A DNA stretch of 64,000 nucleotides from Pseudomonas sp. HOU2 (GTDB lineage Bacteria > Pseudomonadota > Gammaproteobacteria > Pseudomonadales > Pseudomonadaceae): NCBI RefSeq assembly GCF_040729435.1, contig NZ_CP160398.1, positions 4,941,001 to 5,005,000 on the forward strand, given 5' to 3'. The position numbers were made by a program, and so were the translations under genes. Positions 25,801-33,969 of the stretch are shown piece by piece; the first letter of the stretch is position 1, and every line of letters starts with the position of its first letter. The notes beneath the pieces are model-generated. The model was not told where the DNA came from. It made no database searches and saw only the letters and a program-made list of their open reading frames with translations.

Positions 25801-28800
25801 CACCACGCTGACCGTCGGTGGCATTGCGGTGGTCACCAACGGCGTAGCCGCAGGCTTCCCGCAATCGGTCACCACACCGCTCGGCAGCACGCTGACCATC
25901 ACCGGTTTCAACGCCACTACGGGTGTTGTGAGTTACAGCTACACGTTGGATCACAACGACGCCCACCCAACCGCCAACGGCGCCAACAACCTGCCCGAGC
26001 AGTTCGCCGTCACCGTAGTGGACGACAACGGCACCACCGCTAACGCAACCCTCGATGTGAACATCATCGACGACCTGCCAAAAGCCGTGAACGACAGCAA
26101 CGCCAATACCGCGTCAGAGACCAATCTGACCCTCACCGGCAATGTGCTGACCAACGATGTTCAGGGCGCCGACCGCGTGCCCACCGGCCCGGTTACCGCC
26201 GGTACGTTCACCGGCACCTACGGCACCCTCGAACTGCACACCGACGGCACCTATACCTACACGCTGAACACCACTGACGCCGACTTCAAGAACCTGCACG
26301 GCGGCGGCAACGGCACTGAAAATTTCACCTACACCATCACCGATTCGGACGGCGATACCAGCACCGCCAACCTCGTCTTGCAGATCCACAACAACGACGA
26401 TCCGGTGATCATCAGCGGCCTGGATGTAAACGGCGGCGAACTCACCGTCTACGAGAAAAATCTCAGCGACGGCAGTGCGCCTGATGCTAACGCGCTGACC
26501 CAGAGCGGCACCTTCACCATCACCGCTCTGGACGGCGTCACCACGCTGACCGTCGGCGGCATTGCGGTGGTCACCAACGGCGTAGCCGCAGGCTTCCCGC
26601 AATCGGTCACCACACCGCTCGGCAGCACCTTGACCATCACCGGATTCAACGCCACCACCGGTGTCGTCAGCTACAGCTACACTCTGGTCGACAACGAGGC
26701 ACACCCGACCGCCAACGGCGCCAACAATCTGCCTGAACAGTTCGCCGTCACCGTGGTGGACGACAACGGCACCACTGCCAACGCCACCCTCGACGTCAAC
26801 ATCATCGACGACCTGCCAAAAGCAGTGAACGACAGCAACGCCACCACCGCGTCGGAAAGCCAGTTAATCCTGACCGGCAACGTCCTGGCCAACGACGTGC
26901 AAGGCGCCGACCGCGTACCGACAGGCCCGGTCACCGCCGGCACGTTCACCGGCACCTACGGCACCCTGGAACTGCACACCGACGGCACCTACACCTACAC
27001 GCTGAACACCTCTGACGCTGACTTCAAGAACCTGCACGGCGGCGGCAACGGCACTGAAAATTTCACCTACACCATCACCGATTCGGACGGCGATACCAGC
27101 ACCGCCAACCTCGTCCTGCAGATCCACAACAACGACGATCCGGTGATCCTCAACGGTCTCGACGTCAATGGCGGCGAACTCACTGTCTACGAGAAAAACC
27201 TCAGCGACGGCACCAGCCCCGATGCACCGGCGCTGACTCAGAGCGGCACCTTCACGGTAACGGCCCTCGACGGCTTGCAAACCCTGACCGTGGGCGGCAT
27301 CAACGTCGTCACCGGTGGTGTCGCGGCAGGCTTCCCGCAATCGGTCGTCACGCCGCTGGGTAGCACGCTGACGATCACCGGCTACAACCCGACGACCGGC
27401 GTGGTCAGCTACAGCTACACCCTGGTCGAAAACGAAACCCATCCCAACGGCAACGGCGCCAACAGCATCACCGAGAACTTCAACGTGGTGGCGACTGACA
27501 CTGACGGCAGCACCGCCAGCGGCCAGATCAATGTCAACATCATCGATGACTTGCCGAGTGCGCACGCCGATTCCGCCTCGGTGGCGGAGGGCGGCACCGT
27601 CAGCGGCAACGTGCTCGACAATGACATCGGCGGCGCCGACGGCCCGGCCGTGACCGGCGCGGTGGTCGGTGTGCGCGCCGGCTCCGACACCTCGACCTCG
27701 GCCATCGGCGGCCTCAACAGCAACATCAATGGCACCTACGGTTACCTGACGCTGGATGCCAACGGCAACGCGGTCTATCACAGCAACCCCAATGCCGTGA
27801 ACGGCCCCGGTGCGGTGGATGTGTTCACCTACACCGTGCGCGATTCCGATGGCGATGAAAGCACCACCACCATCACCATCGATGTCGCCAACAGCAAGCT
27901 GAATGCGACCAGCGATACCGACGTCACCGTCTACGAAAAAGCCCTCGACCTGACCAAGGACGGCGCCGATCTGGCCCCCGGTACGGTCATCGGCAGCGAT
28001 CCGACCAGCACCGGCGAAACCGCCTCCGGCACACTGGTCGGTTCGGTCACCGGTGCGGTCGGCGCCATCAGCTATGCGCTGGTCGGCAGTGCCACCGGCA
28101 ACTACGGACAGATCGTGCTCAACCCCAACGGCACTTACACCTACACCCTGACCTCACCCGCGACCACCACGCCGCATGCCGACGACGGGGCCAATACCCT
28201 GACTGAAACCTTCACCTATCAGGCGACCGACTCGCTGGGCAATGTGGTCACCAGCACCATCGTCGTCAGCATCGTCGATGACGTGCCCAAGGCGATGAAC
28301 GACAGTAACGCCACCAGCGCCTCGGAAACCCAGCTGACTCTGACCGGTAACGTGCTGACTAACGACGTGCAAGGCGCGGACGTGGTCGCCACCGGACCGA
28401 ATGCCGGGCCGATCACCGCCGGTACGTTCACCGGGACTTACGGCACGCTGGTGCTCAACGCCAACGGCACTTACACCTACACGCTCAACCCGGCTGACGC
28501 CGATTTCAAGGCGCTGCACGGCGGTGGAAACGGCACTGAGACATTCACCTACACGCTCACCGATGCCGACGGCGATACCAGCACCGCCAACCTGGTGCTG
28601 AACATCCACAACAACGACGATCCGGTGGTGCTCAACGGCCTCGACGTCAATGGCGGCGAGCTCACCGTCTACGAGAAAAACCTCAGTGACGGCACCAGCC
28701 CCGATACTCCGGCGCTGACCCAGAGCGGTACCTTCACCGTCACGGCCCTGGATGGCCTGCAAACCCTCACCGTCGGTGGCATTGCCGTCGTGACCAACGG

Positions 28801-31800
28801 GGTTGCCGCAGGCTTCCCGCAATCGGTGGTGTCGCCGCTGGGCAGCACGTTCACCATCACCGGTTACAACCCGGCGACCGGCGTGGTCAGCTACAGCTAC
28901 ACCCTGGTGGACAACGAAAACCACCCGACCGGTAACGGCGCCAACAGCCTCACCGAAAACTTCAACGTGGTCGCGACGGACACCGATGGCAGTACCGCCA
29001 GCGGCCAGATCAACGTCAACATCATCGATGACCTGCCGACCGCCAAGGCCGACACCGGCTCGGTGGCGGAGGGCGGTACGGTCAACCTCAGCGTGCTCGG
29101 TAACGATGTGACCGGCGCCGATGGTGCAGCGGCAGGCGGGGCAGTGGTCGGCGTGCGCGCCGGCAGCAACACCGCGACCTCGGCGATCGGCGGCCTCAAC
29201 AGCAACATCAACGGCGCCTACGGCTACCTGACTCTGGACGCGGCGGGCAACGCCATCTACCACAGCAACCCGAACTCGGTGAACCCGCCGGGCGCCACCG
29301 ACACGTTCACCTACACCATCCGCGACGGTGACGGCGACGAAAGCACCACCACCATTACCATCAACGTTGCCGACAGCAAACTGGTGGCGTCGGTCGATCA
29401 GGACGTGACGGTCTACGAAAAAGCCCTCGACCTGACCAAGGACGGCCAGGATCTGGCCCCCGGCACGGTCACCGGCAGCGACCCGAGCAACACCGGCGAA
29501 ACCGCCACCGGCACCTTGGTCGGCGCGGTCACCGGCGGCAGCGGGGCGCTCACCTACACCCTGGTCGGCAGCGCCACCGGCACTTATGGGCAGATCCAGC
29601 TCAACGCCGACGGCACTTACACCTACACCTTGACCTCGGCGCCGAAAACCACGCCGAACGCCAACGACGGCGCCAATACCCTGAGCGAAAGCTTCACCTA
29701 CAAAGCCACCGATGCGCTGGGCAACAGCACCACCAGCACGATCGTGGTCAATATCGTCGACGACGTGCCCAAAGCCGTGGCGTCGGATCGCTCGGTGGCG
29801 GCGGTGGAGATCGATTCCAACCTGCTGATCGTCCTCGACATCTCCGGCAGTATGGCCGACGCCTCCGGTGTGCCGGGGCTGTCACGGCTGGCGCTGGCCA
29901 AGCAGGCCATCAGTGCCTTGCTCGATAAATACGATGACCTCGGTGATGTGAAGGTGCAGCTCGTCACCTTCAGTAGTAATGCCACTGACCGGACTTCGGT
30001 GTGGGTCGATGTGGCGACGGCCAAGTCCATACTCGCCGGCCTCACCGCCGGTGGCGGTACCAACTACGACGCCGCCGTTGCGGTGATGCAGTCCGCGTTC
30101 AACACCTCGGGCAAACTCACCGGGGCGCAGAACGTCGGCTACTTCTTCTCCGACGGCAAACCCAACGAAGGCGACATCAACGCTGCTGACGAAGCCGCGC
30201 TGAAAAACTTCCTCGATGCCAACAACATCAAGAACTACGCGATCGGTCTGGGCAGCGGCGTGAGCAACGCCAACCTCGACCCGCTGGCCTATGACGGCAT
30301 CAGCCACACCAACACCAACGCGGTGGTGGTCACCGATCTCAATCAGCTCAACTCGGTGCTGTCGGGCACCGTCGAAGGCGCGCCGGTCACTGGTTCGCTG
30401 CTGGGCGAGGGCGGTACCTTCGGCGCCGATGGCGGCTTCATCAAATCCATCGTGGTCGACGGCACCACTTACACCTATGACCCGCGCGCCAACAGCGGCC
30501 AGGGTTCGTTGACCGCATCCGGCGGCACCAATCACGGCACGTTCAACACCGTGAACAACACGATCAGCATCGCCACCAACAACAGCGGCACGCTGGTGAT
30601 CAACCTCGACACCGGTGACTACAGCTACACCTCGCAAAAAACCACAACAACGGTGATCACCGAGAATATCGGCTTCACCCTCAGCGACAACGACGGCGAC
30701 CTCGCCAGCTCGACGCTGACCGTGAAAGTGATCCCCAACTCGCCACCGGTGGCGACGGACGACCACGTCATCACCAACGTGCTGTCGAGTAGCGTCACGG
30801 TGCCGGGCGAACTGTTGCTGGCCAACGACAGCGACCCGGACGGCGACCCGCTCAACGCCTCGCCAACCACCTTCAACACTGGCTGGGCGGCCAAGGGTGC
30901 GGACTTTACCGGTACCGGTGCGATCAACTTCGCCGGCACCGGCAACACCGCGGCCAACCAGGCCCTGGCCGACGTGCGCAACGCGTTCGCCGCCAACACC
31001 GCCGCGATGACCGCCGTGCTGGTGGTCAGCGGTTACCTCGGTGCGGTGACCAACGCCAATGCCAACGATGAGGACCTGATCACCGTCAAACTGAAACAGG
31101 GCGAGACGCTGAACCTGGATCACAACCTCGCGGCCGGTCACGTCACGATGGAATACTCGGTCAATGGCGGCGCATTCGTCAGCATCGCCGACGGCGGCAC
31201 CATCACTGCCAGCGCCGATGGCACCTACCAGATTCACGTGACCAACATCAGCAACACCAGCGGCAGCAATCCGACGGCCGCGGAAAACTATCAACTGACG
31301 ATGACGGTCAACTACGCCGGCGCCCACGACGTGACGCCGGATTTCCACGGCACCTACACCGCTAATGACAACCATGGCGGCAGCGACACCGCCAACGTCA
31401 GCATCACCTATCAGGATGGCCACACCCTCACCGGTACGGCCGGGGATGACATTCTGGTGGCGGGCACCGGCAACAACATCCTCAATGGCGGCGACGGCAA
31501 CGACGTACTCACCGCCGGTTCCGGCAACAACGAGATGCACGGCGGTGCGGGCAACGACTTGCTCTACAGCGGCCCGGGCAATGACATTCTCGACGGCGGC
31601 ACCGGCATCGACACGGTCAGCTATGCCCATGCCACCGCCGGGGTCACGGTCAACCTCGGCCTGCTCGGTGCGCAAAACACCATCGGCGCCGGCACCGATA
31701 CGATCAGCAATATCGAGAACCTGGTCGGCTCGAACTTCAACGACACCCTGACCGGCGACAACAATAACAACGTGATCAACGGCGGCCTGGGCAACGACAT

Positions 31801-32236
31801 CCTCAACGGTGGCGGCGGCGATGACCTGCTGATCGGCGGCATGGGCAACAACACCCTGACCGGCGGCCCGGGCGCGGACACCTTCCAGTACCTGAAGGGC
31901 AACAGCGGCCACGACACCATCACCGACTTCACCCCCGGCACCGACAAGCTCGACCTGTCGCAACTGCTGCAAGGTGAAAACGGCACCACGGCGTCGCTCG
32001 ACGACTACCTGCACTTCACCGTCACCGGCAGCGGCGCTTCTGTCCTTACCAGCATCGACGTCAGCGCCCTGGCCGGCGCCACGCCGAACCAGACCATCGA
32101 CCTGGCCGGCGTCAACCTTGCCAGCCACTACGGCGTGACGCCGGGGGCGGGTGGGGTGGTGGCCGGCGGGCACGACACGGCGACGATCATCAGCGGGATG
32201 CTCAATGATCATTCACTGAAGGTGGACACGGTGTGA
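22892..32236 (+). CDS. Giant RTX adhesin with LapA-type retention module
   Basis: This 3114-residue protein begins MATLIGIVTKVIGQVFAQ, a LapA-type retention module (about 1-115), followed by T115-A116-A117-G118, the motif that the periplasmic protease LapG cuts between the alanines. Residues about 186-2310 are tandem beta domains: five exact 246-residue A-C units, then A-B-C and A-B hybrids. A von Willebrand A domain follows, with MIDAS residues DISGS (Asp2316), GGGTNYD and SDGKPN. RTX nonapeptides (GGxGxDxxx) occupy about 2846-2990, with a type I secretion C-terminus. In the model, it is held in the outer-membrane channel until LapG releases it. It is a LapA or MapA homologue; the absence of lapD/lapG here favours MapA. 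I start at 22892, behind GGAGG. Confidence 0.9.
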   Translation: MATLIGIVTKVIGQVFAQGTDGTRRALVEGDRLFAGDQVITGAEGAVAIHLQNGHELTLGRDSSMTLSGQLLANQAVHVDSPEALTPSEAQLTDVEQIQKAIAAGEDPTKAAEATAAGPNAPGGVPGELGGGHSFVLLTEVGGRVDPVIGFPTAGFNGIPEFPEERHNVVIDNGDNTPIVPPPVNNPVTLSGLAVPGGELTLNEANLPAGSSANPGALTQSGSFTVSAPDGLSSLNIGGINVISGGVAAGFPQSITTQLGNTLTITGYNAATGVVSYSYTLNGNDAHPAGDGANSLSEHFTVTAGDSNGDSATGSLDVNIIDDVPKAVNDSNANTASETLLTLTGNVLTNDVQGADRVPTGPVTAGTFTGTYGTLELHTDGTYTYTLNTTDADFKNLHGGGNGTETFTYTITDSDGDTSTANLVLQIHNNDDPVLINGLNVDGGELTVYEKNLGTGSEPDSNALTQSGTFTITALDGVTTLTVGGIAVVTNGVAAGFPQSVTTPLGSTLTITGFNATTGVVSYSYTLDHNDAHPTGNGANTLPEQFAVTVVDDNGTTANATLDVNVVDDLPKAVNDSNTGTASETSLTLTGNVLTNDVQGADRVPTGPVTAGTFTGTYGTLELHTDGTYTYTLNPTDADFKNLHGGGNGTETFTYTITDSDGDTSTANLVLQIHNNDDPVIISGLDVNGGELTVYEKNLGTGSAPDANALTQSGTFTITALDGVTTLTVGGIAVVTNGVAAGFPQSVTTPLGSTLTITGFNAATGVVSYSYTLDHNDAHPTANGANSLSEQFGVTVVDDNGTTANATLDVNVVDDLPKAVDDSNTGTASETNLTLTGNVLTNDVQGADRVPTGPVTAGTFTGTYGTLELHTDGTYTYTLNTTDADFKNLHGGGNGTENFTYTITDSDGDTSTANLVLQIHNNDDPVVISGLDVNGGELTVYEKNLSTGSAPDASALTQSGTFTITALDGVTTLTVGGIAVVTNGVAAGFPQSVTTPLGSTLTITGFNATTGVVSYSYTLDHNDAHPTANGANNLPEQFAVTVVDDNGTTANATLDVNIIDDLPKAVNDSNANTASETNLTLTGNVLTNDVQGADRVPTGPVTAGTFTGTYGTLELHTDGTYTYTLNTTDADFKNLHGGGNGTENFTYTITDSDGDTSTANLVLQIHNNDDPVIISGLDVNGGELTVYEKNLSDGSAPDANALTQSGTFTITALDGVTTLTVGGIAVVTNGVAAGFPQSVTTPLGSTLTITGFNATTGVVSYSYTLVDNEAHPTANGANNLPEQFAVTVVDDNGTTANATLDVNIIDDLPKAVNDSNATTASESQLILTGNVLANDVQGADRVPTGPVTAGTFTGTYGTLELHTDGTYTYTLNTSDADFKNLHGGGNGTENFTYTITDSDGDTSTANLVLQIHNNDDPVILNGLDVNGGELTVYEKNLSDGTSPDAPALTQSGTFTVTALDGLQTLTVGGINVVTGGVAAGFPQSVVTPLGSTLTITGYNPTTGVVSYSYTLVENETHPNGNGANSITENFNVVATDTDGSTASGQINVNIIDDLPSAHADSASVAEGGTVSGNVLDNDIGGADGPAVTGAVVGVRAGSDTSTSAIGGLNSNINGTYGYLTLDANGNAVYHSNPNAVNGPGAVDVFTYTVRDSDGDESTTTITIDVANSKLNATSDTDVTVYEKALDLTKDGADLAPGTVIGSDPTSTGETASGTLVGSVTGAVGAISYALVGSATGNYGQIVLNPNGTYTYTLTSPATTTPHADDGANTLTETFTYQATDSLGNVVTSTIVVSIVDDVPKAMNDSNATSASETQLTLTGNVLTNDVQGADVVATGPNAGPITAGTFTGTYGTLVLNANGTYTYTLNPADADFKALHGGGNGTETFTYTLTDADGDTSTANLVLNIHNNDDPVVLNGLDVNGGELTVYEKNLSDGTSPDTPALTQSGTFTVTALDGLQTLTVGGIAVVTNGVAAGFPQSVVSPLGSTFTITGYNPATGVVSYSYTLVDNENHPTGNGANSLTENFNVVATDTDGSTASGQINVNIIDDLPTAKADTGSVAEGGTVNLSVLGNDVTGADGAAAGGAVVGVRAGSNTATSAIGGLNSNINGAYGYLTLDAAGNAIYHSNPNSVNPPGATDTFTYTIRDGDGDESTTTITINVADSKLVASVDQDVTVYEKALDLTKDGQDLAPGTVTGSDPSNTGETATGTLVGAVTGGSGALTYTLVGSATGTYGQIQLNADGTYTYTLTSAPKTTPNANDGANTLSESFTYKATDALGNSTTSTIVVNIVDDVPKAVASDRSVAAVEIDSNLLIVLDISGSMADASGVPGLSRLALAKQAISALLDKYDDLGDVKVQLVTFSSNATDRTSVWVDVATAKSILAGLTAGGGTNYDAAVAVMQSAFNTSGKLTGAQNVGYFFSDGKPNEGDINAADEAALKNFLDANNIKNYAIGLGSGVSNANLDPLAYDGISHTNTNAVVVTDLNQLNSVLSGTVEGAPVTGSLLGEGGTFGADGGFIKSIVVDGTTYTYDPRANSGQGSLTASGGTNHGTFNTVNNTISIATNNSGTLVINLDTGDYSYTSQKTTTTVITENIGFTLSDNDGDLASSTLTVKVIPNSPPVATDDHVITNVLSSSVTVPGELLLANDSDPDGDPLNASPTTFNTGWAAKGADFTGTGAINFAGTGNTAANQALADVRNAFAANTAAMTAVLVVSGYLGAVTNANANDEDLITVKLKQGETLNLDHNLAAGHVTMEYSVNGGAFVSIADGGTITASADGTYQIHVTNISNTSGSNPTAAENYQLTMTVNYAGAHDVTPDFHGTYTANDNHGGSDTANVSITYQDGHTLTGTAGDDILVAGTGNNILNGGDGNDVLTAGSGNNEMHGGAGNDLLYSGPGNDILDGGTGIDTVSYAHATAGVTVNLGLLGAQNTIGAGTDTISNIENLVGSNFNDTLTGDNNNNVINGGLGNDILNGGGGDDLLIGGMGNNTLTGGPGADTFQYLKGNSGHDTITDFTPGTDKLDLSQLLQGENGTTASLDDYLHFTVTGSGASVLTSIDVSALAGATPNQTIDLAGVNLASHYGVTPGAGGVVAGGHDTATIISGMLNDHSLKVDTV
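23447..27136 (+). repeat. Five tandem 738-bp repeats in the adhesin gene
   Basis: The junction triplet before the (V/I)-x-x-GL motif falls at 23447, 24185, 24923, 25661, 26399 and 27137: five steps of exactly 738 bp (246 codons). Each unit has an A half (GGELTVYEKNL ... VVDDLPKAVND) and a C half (TASET..LTLTGNVLTNDVQGADRV ... IHNNDDPV). Units 2-5 are nearly identical in protein and very similar in DNA; unit 1 is the most divergent. Such arrays expand and contract by recombination. Confidence 0.92.
27137..29780 (+). repeat. Two hybrid repeat units with an inserted B block
   Basis: The sixth unit (27137-28618, 1482 bp) has a B block between its A and C halves: SVAEGGTV, GGLNSNINGTYGYLTLDANGN and DVTVYEKALDLTKDG. 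The seventh (from 28619) repeats A and B and then passes directly to the von Willebrand A domain. The B copies differ at many silent sites. The array reads (A-C)x5, A-B-C, A-B. Confidence 0.8.
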
Positions 32237-32253
32237 TCAAGGCCTGAAACGAC

Positions 32254-32293
32254 AAAACCCGCCGCTCCGGTTGATCGGGGCGGCGGGTTTTTT
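32254..32293 (+). terminator. Rho-independent terminator after the adhesin gene
   Basis: A 10-bp GC stem (AACCCGCCGC and its inverse) with a 14-nt loop and six T residues lies 18 bp after the adhesin stop codon. Confidence 0.9.
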
Positions 32294-32331
32294 CTGCCTG
32301 ACGGAATGTGTTGCCGGTGCACCCAATCTCC

Positions 32332-32432
32332 CTGTAGGAGCTGCCGCAGGCTGCGATCTTTTGCCATTGCTCTTTTCGTCATCAAACAAGATCAAAAGAT
32401 CGCAGCCTCGTTGCACTCGACAGCTCCTACAG
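32332..32432. repeat. REP pair, GATC-type, right arm decayed
   Basis: The left arm is standard (TAGGAGCTGCCGCAGGCTGC). The right arm reads GATCGCAGCCTCGTTGCACTCGACAGCTCC in parts, with its centre replaced, so the long stem is interrupted. Confidence 0.85.
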
Positions 32433-32490
32433 AGGAGGGGGGCCAGCCTGCGAGCCGACCAATACCCGACTGGATGCACCCATTCCAACT

Positions 32491-32520
32491 GTGGGAGCCA
32501 GCCTGCTGGCGATAGCGGCC
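32491..32520 (+). repeat. Solitary REP arm
   Basis: A single GTGGGAGCCAGCCTGCTGGCGA arm, related to the second REP class, without an inverted partner nearby. Confidence 0.7.
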
Positions 32521-32585
32521 TGGCAAACAACATCAACATCGCGGGTGAATTATTCGGCCACTGTCTGCACGTAAACGTAACTAGC

Positions 32586-32717
32586 ATGAGCATGTTTAAA
32601 GTACACGAACCGTTACGCCATAACGGCTACAACGCCTTGCGCCGTTACCTACGCGTACGCCAGAATCCGCCGGCTTACACGGCTATGGGGCGGGCTGTAT
32701 CGTTTCCCTGTCACTGA
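32586..32717 (+). CDS. Possible 43-codon leader ORF (doubtful)
   Basis: An open frame MSMFKVHEPLRHNGYNALRR... ends PAYTAMGRAVSFPCH, with its TGA at 32715-32717, inside the first hairpin of the structured leader. There is no good ribosome site, and third-codon GC (about 63% by hand count) is below that of neighbouring genes, so it may only be RNA sequence. A hairpin CCGTTA-CGCCA-TAACGG (32610-32626) lies within it. I list it because a leader peptide ending in a regulatory hairpin would be meaningful. Confidence 0.2.
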   Translation: MSMFKVHEPLRHNGYNALRRYLRVRQNPPAYTAMGRAVSFPCH

Positions 32718-32942
32718 AAATCAGTGATCGGGTTTGGTAGCCCGTCTTGAATTGTCGTTCTTGCGACACCTCCAAATGCTGCCTCTTATTGAGAACGGCT
32801 TTGTATGGTGGTCATGCGTGGGGCTCATTCGTGAGCGCCGGGTTTTGCCAATTCGACCGGTCTACCAACCCGCGCATGGCCGCCACCCATCGTTTGGTAG
32901 CGAGGGGTGATGGCTCCCATTTTTCAAATTGGAGCTTCATCT
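32705..32942 (+). ncRNA. Structured leader RNA before the first DUF6124 gene
   Basis: The 230 nt before the start codon contain a series of hairpins: TCACTGA-AAA-TCAGTGA (32711-32727), CGGG-loop-CCCG (32729-32744), TGTCG-TTCTTG-CGACA (32753-32768) and GCTCA-TTCG-TGAGC (32823-32836). CTACCAA (32862-32868) is complementary to TTGGTAG at 32894-32900 and to an identical TTGGTAG in the loop of the second hairpin (32734-32740). The longer element GTTTGGTAGC occurs at both places. This allows two exclusive pairings, one near the ribosome site. It could be a cis-regulatory RNA or part of a separate small RNA. I cannot match it to a named Rfam family. Confidence 0.55.
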
Positions 32943-33314
32943 ATGTTCAAAGCCACACCCAACCCCCCAAACACCTCGATCCCGTACGACCCAGCGCTCG
33001 AACCGCAGAAGATAAAAGCGGCAACCGACCGCGCCATCAACTTCTACCTCAACCCCGGCGCACTGAAGATTTCGATCCCTACAGCCTCGTCACGCCAGTC
33101 GAGCAGAATCTTCCTCATCGACCCCACCGTGGACGAGGAAACCTTGCTCGTCGAAGCCTGCGAATCTCTGGCCGCCGCCAGCGACATGGCCCGCGACATC
33201 GGCGACACCGTCGACCACTCACAGCGCCGGGCCATGCTGATGCTGCATCAGGTGATCATGCTCAGTGAACTGATGGTCAACCGGGTACTGGACGGCCGCC
33301 GCGTCCCGAACTAA
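32943..33314 (+). CDS. DUF6124 family protein (copy 1)
   Basis: This 123-residue protein begins MFKATPNPPNTSIPYDPA and ends LMVNRVLDGRRVPN, the layout of DUF6124 proteins, which occur in several copies in many Pseudomonas genomes and have no known function. The middle has AATDRAINFYLNPG and the conserved ETLLVEACESLAAASDMARDIGD helix. It has no signal peptide or membrane segment. I start at 32943, where GGAG lies 8 nt upstream, rather than at 32907. A structured leader precedes it, which suggests regulation at the RNA level. Confidence 0.85.
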   Translation: MFKATPNPPNTSIPYDPALEPQKIKAATDRAINFYLNPGALKISIPTASSRQSSRIFLIDPTVDEETLLVEACESLAAASDMARDIGDTVDHSQRRAMLMLHQVIMLSELMVNRVLDGRRVPN

Positions 33315-33324
33315 TCACCGGTCC

Positions 33325-33432
33325 CCTGTAGGAGCTGCCGCAGGCTGCGATCTTTTGATCTTGTTTTTCAAGATCAAGATCAAGATCAAAAGATCGTCCG
33401 AACGCGGCCCGAGCCTGCGGCAGCTCCTACAG
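33325..33432. repeat. REP pair, GATC-type, with insertion in the right arm
   Basis: The left arm is intact. The right arm is split after GATCG by about 16 bp (CCGAACGCGGCCCG) before it resumes as AGCCTGCGGCAGCTCC. The loop has a triplicated AAGATC. It lies between the two DUF6124 genes. Confidence 0.85.
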
Positions 33433-33473
33433 GTCGTAATCCTTTCAAAGTACCTTGATCGGAGTTCCAACTG

Positions 33474-33833
33474 ATGCCCGAAACCCCAACCAATCCGCCG
33501 ATCACAGAATCGGTATCACCCTACGAATCCCACAACTCCAAAAAACTCCACGAAGCCGCCGAACGCGCCCTCGACCACTACCTCGCGCCCGCGCAAATCA
33601 TGGCGACGCCCTACACCCCCAGCAGCATGTTCCTGGTCAACCCGCAAACCGACACCGAGTCCCTGCTGGCCAACGCCTGCGAATCCCTGGCCTCGGCCAC
33701 GGTGATGCTCGGCGATTTCGCCGGGACGCTGGAAGGGGCGAGTCGCAATACGGTGTTGGGCATTGCGCAGGTGGTGATGCTGGGAGAGTTGGCGGTGAAT
33801 CAGGCGCTGGATAATGTTGTGCCCAAGGAATAG
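33474..33833 (+). CDS. DUF6124 family protein (copy 2)
   Basis: This 119-residue paralogue of the preceding gene shows KLHEAAERALDHYLAP, MFLVNPQTDTESLLANACESLASATVML and LGELAVNQALDN in the same order. The MPETPTNPP start replaces MFKATPNPP. A GGAG lies about 10 nt before the ATG. Unlike copy 1, it lacks a structured leader, because only a REP and about 40 bp separate them, so it may rely on readthrough from copy 1 or a promoter close to the REP. Function is unknown. Confidence 0.85.
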   Translation: MPETPTNPPITESVSPYESHNSKKLHEAAERALDHYLAPAQIMATPYTPSSMFLVNPQTDTESLLANACESLASATVMLGDFAGTLEGASRNTVLGIAQVVMLGELAVNQALDNVVPKE

Positions 33834-33846
33834 GCGCTGATAGGTC

Positions 33847-33949
33847 TGGCCTCATCGCGTGCAGGCTCGCTCCCACAGTGGATCCGCGTTGGTCACAGGT
33901 TATGTGCCCGGCAAAGATGCCTTGTAGGTGTGAGCCTGCTCGCGATTGC
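33847..33949. repeat. Degenerate REP pair
   Basis: CATCGCGTGCAGGCTCGCTCCCAC and TGTAGGTGTGAGCCTGCTCGCGA face each other. The arms belong to the fourth class (GTAGGAGTGAGCCTGCTCGCGA) but each has drifted separately. It separates the DUF6124 gene from the convergent giant Ig-like gene. Confidence 0.75.
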
Positions 33950-33969
33950 CATTAAACAAATTCGTCCAC

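Noticed and set aside
23447..29780. CRISPR-like periodicity
   Set aside because: The 738-bp repeats are coding, in frame and contiguous, without short repeats and unique spacers.
22814..32212. Long minus-strand open frames of up to 804 codons opposite the adhesin gene
   Set aside because: They repeat with the 738-bp period, have no domain logic, and follow from GC-rich codons of the real gene read backwards.
32271..32585. Upstream extension of the 43-codon leader frame
   Set aside because: It runs through the terminator and a REP pair, which are non-coding.
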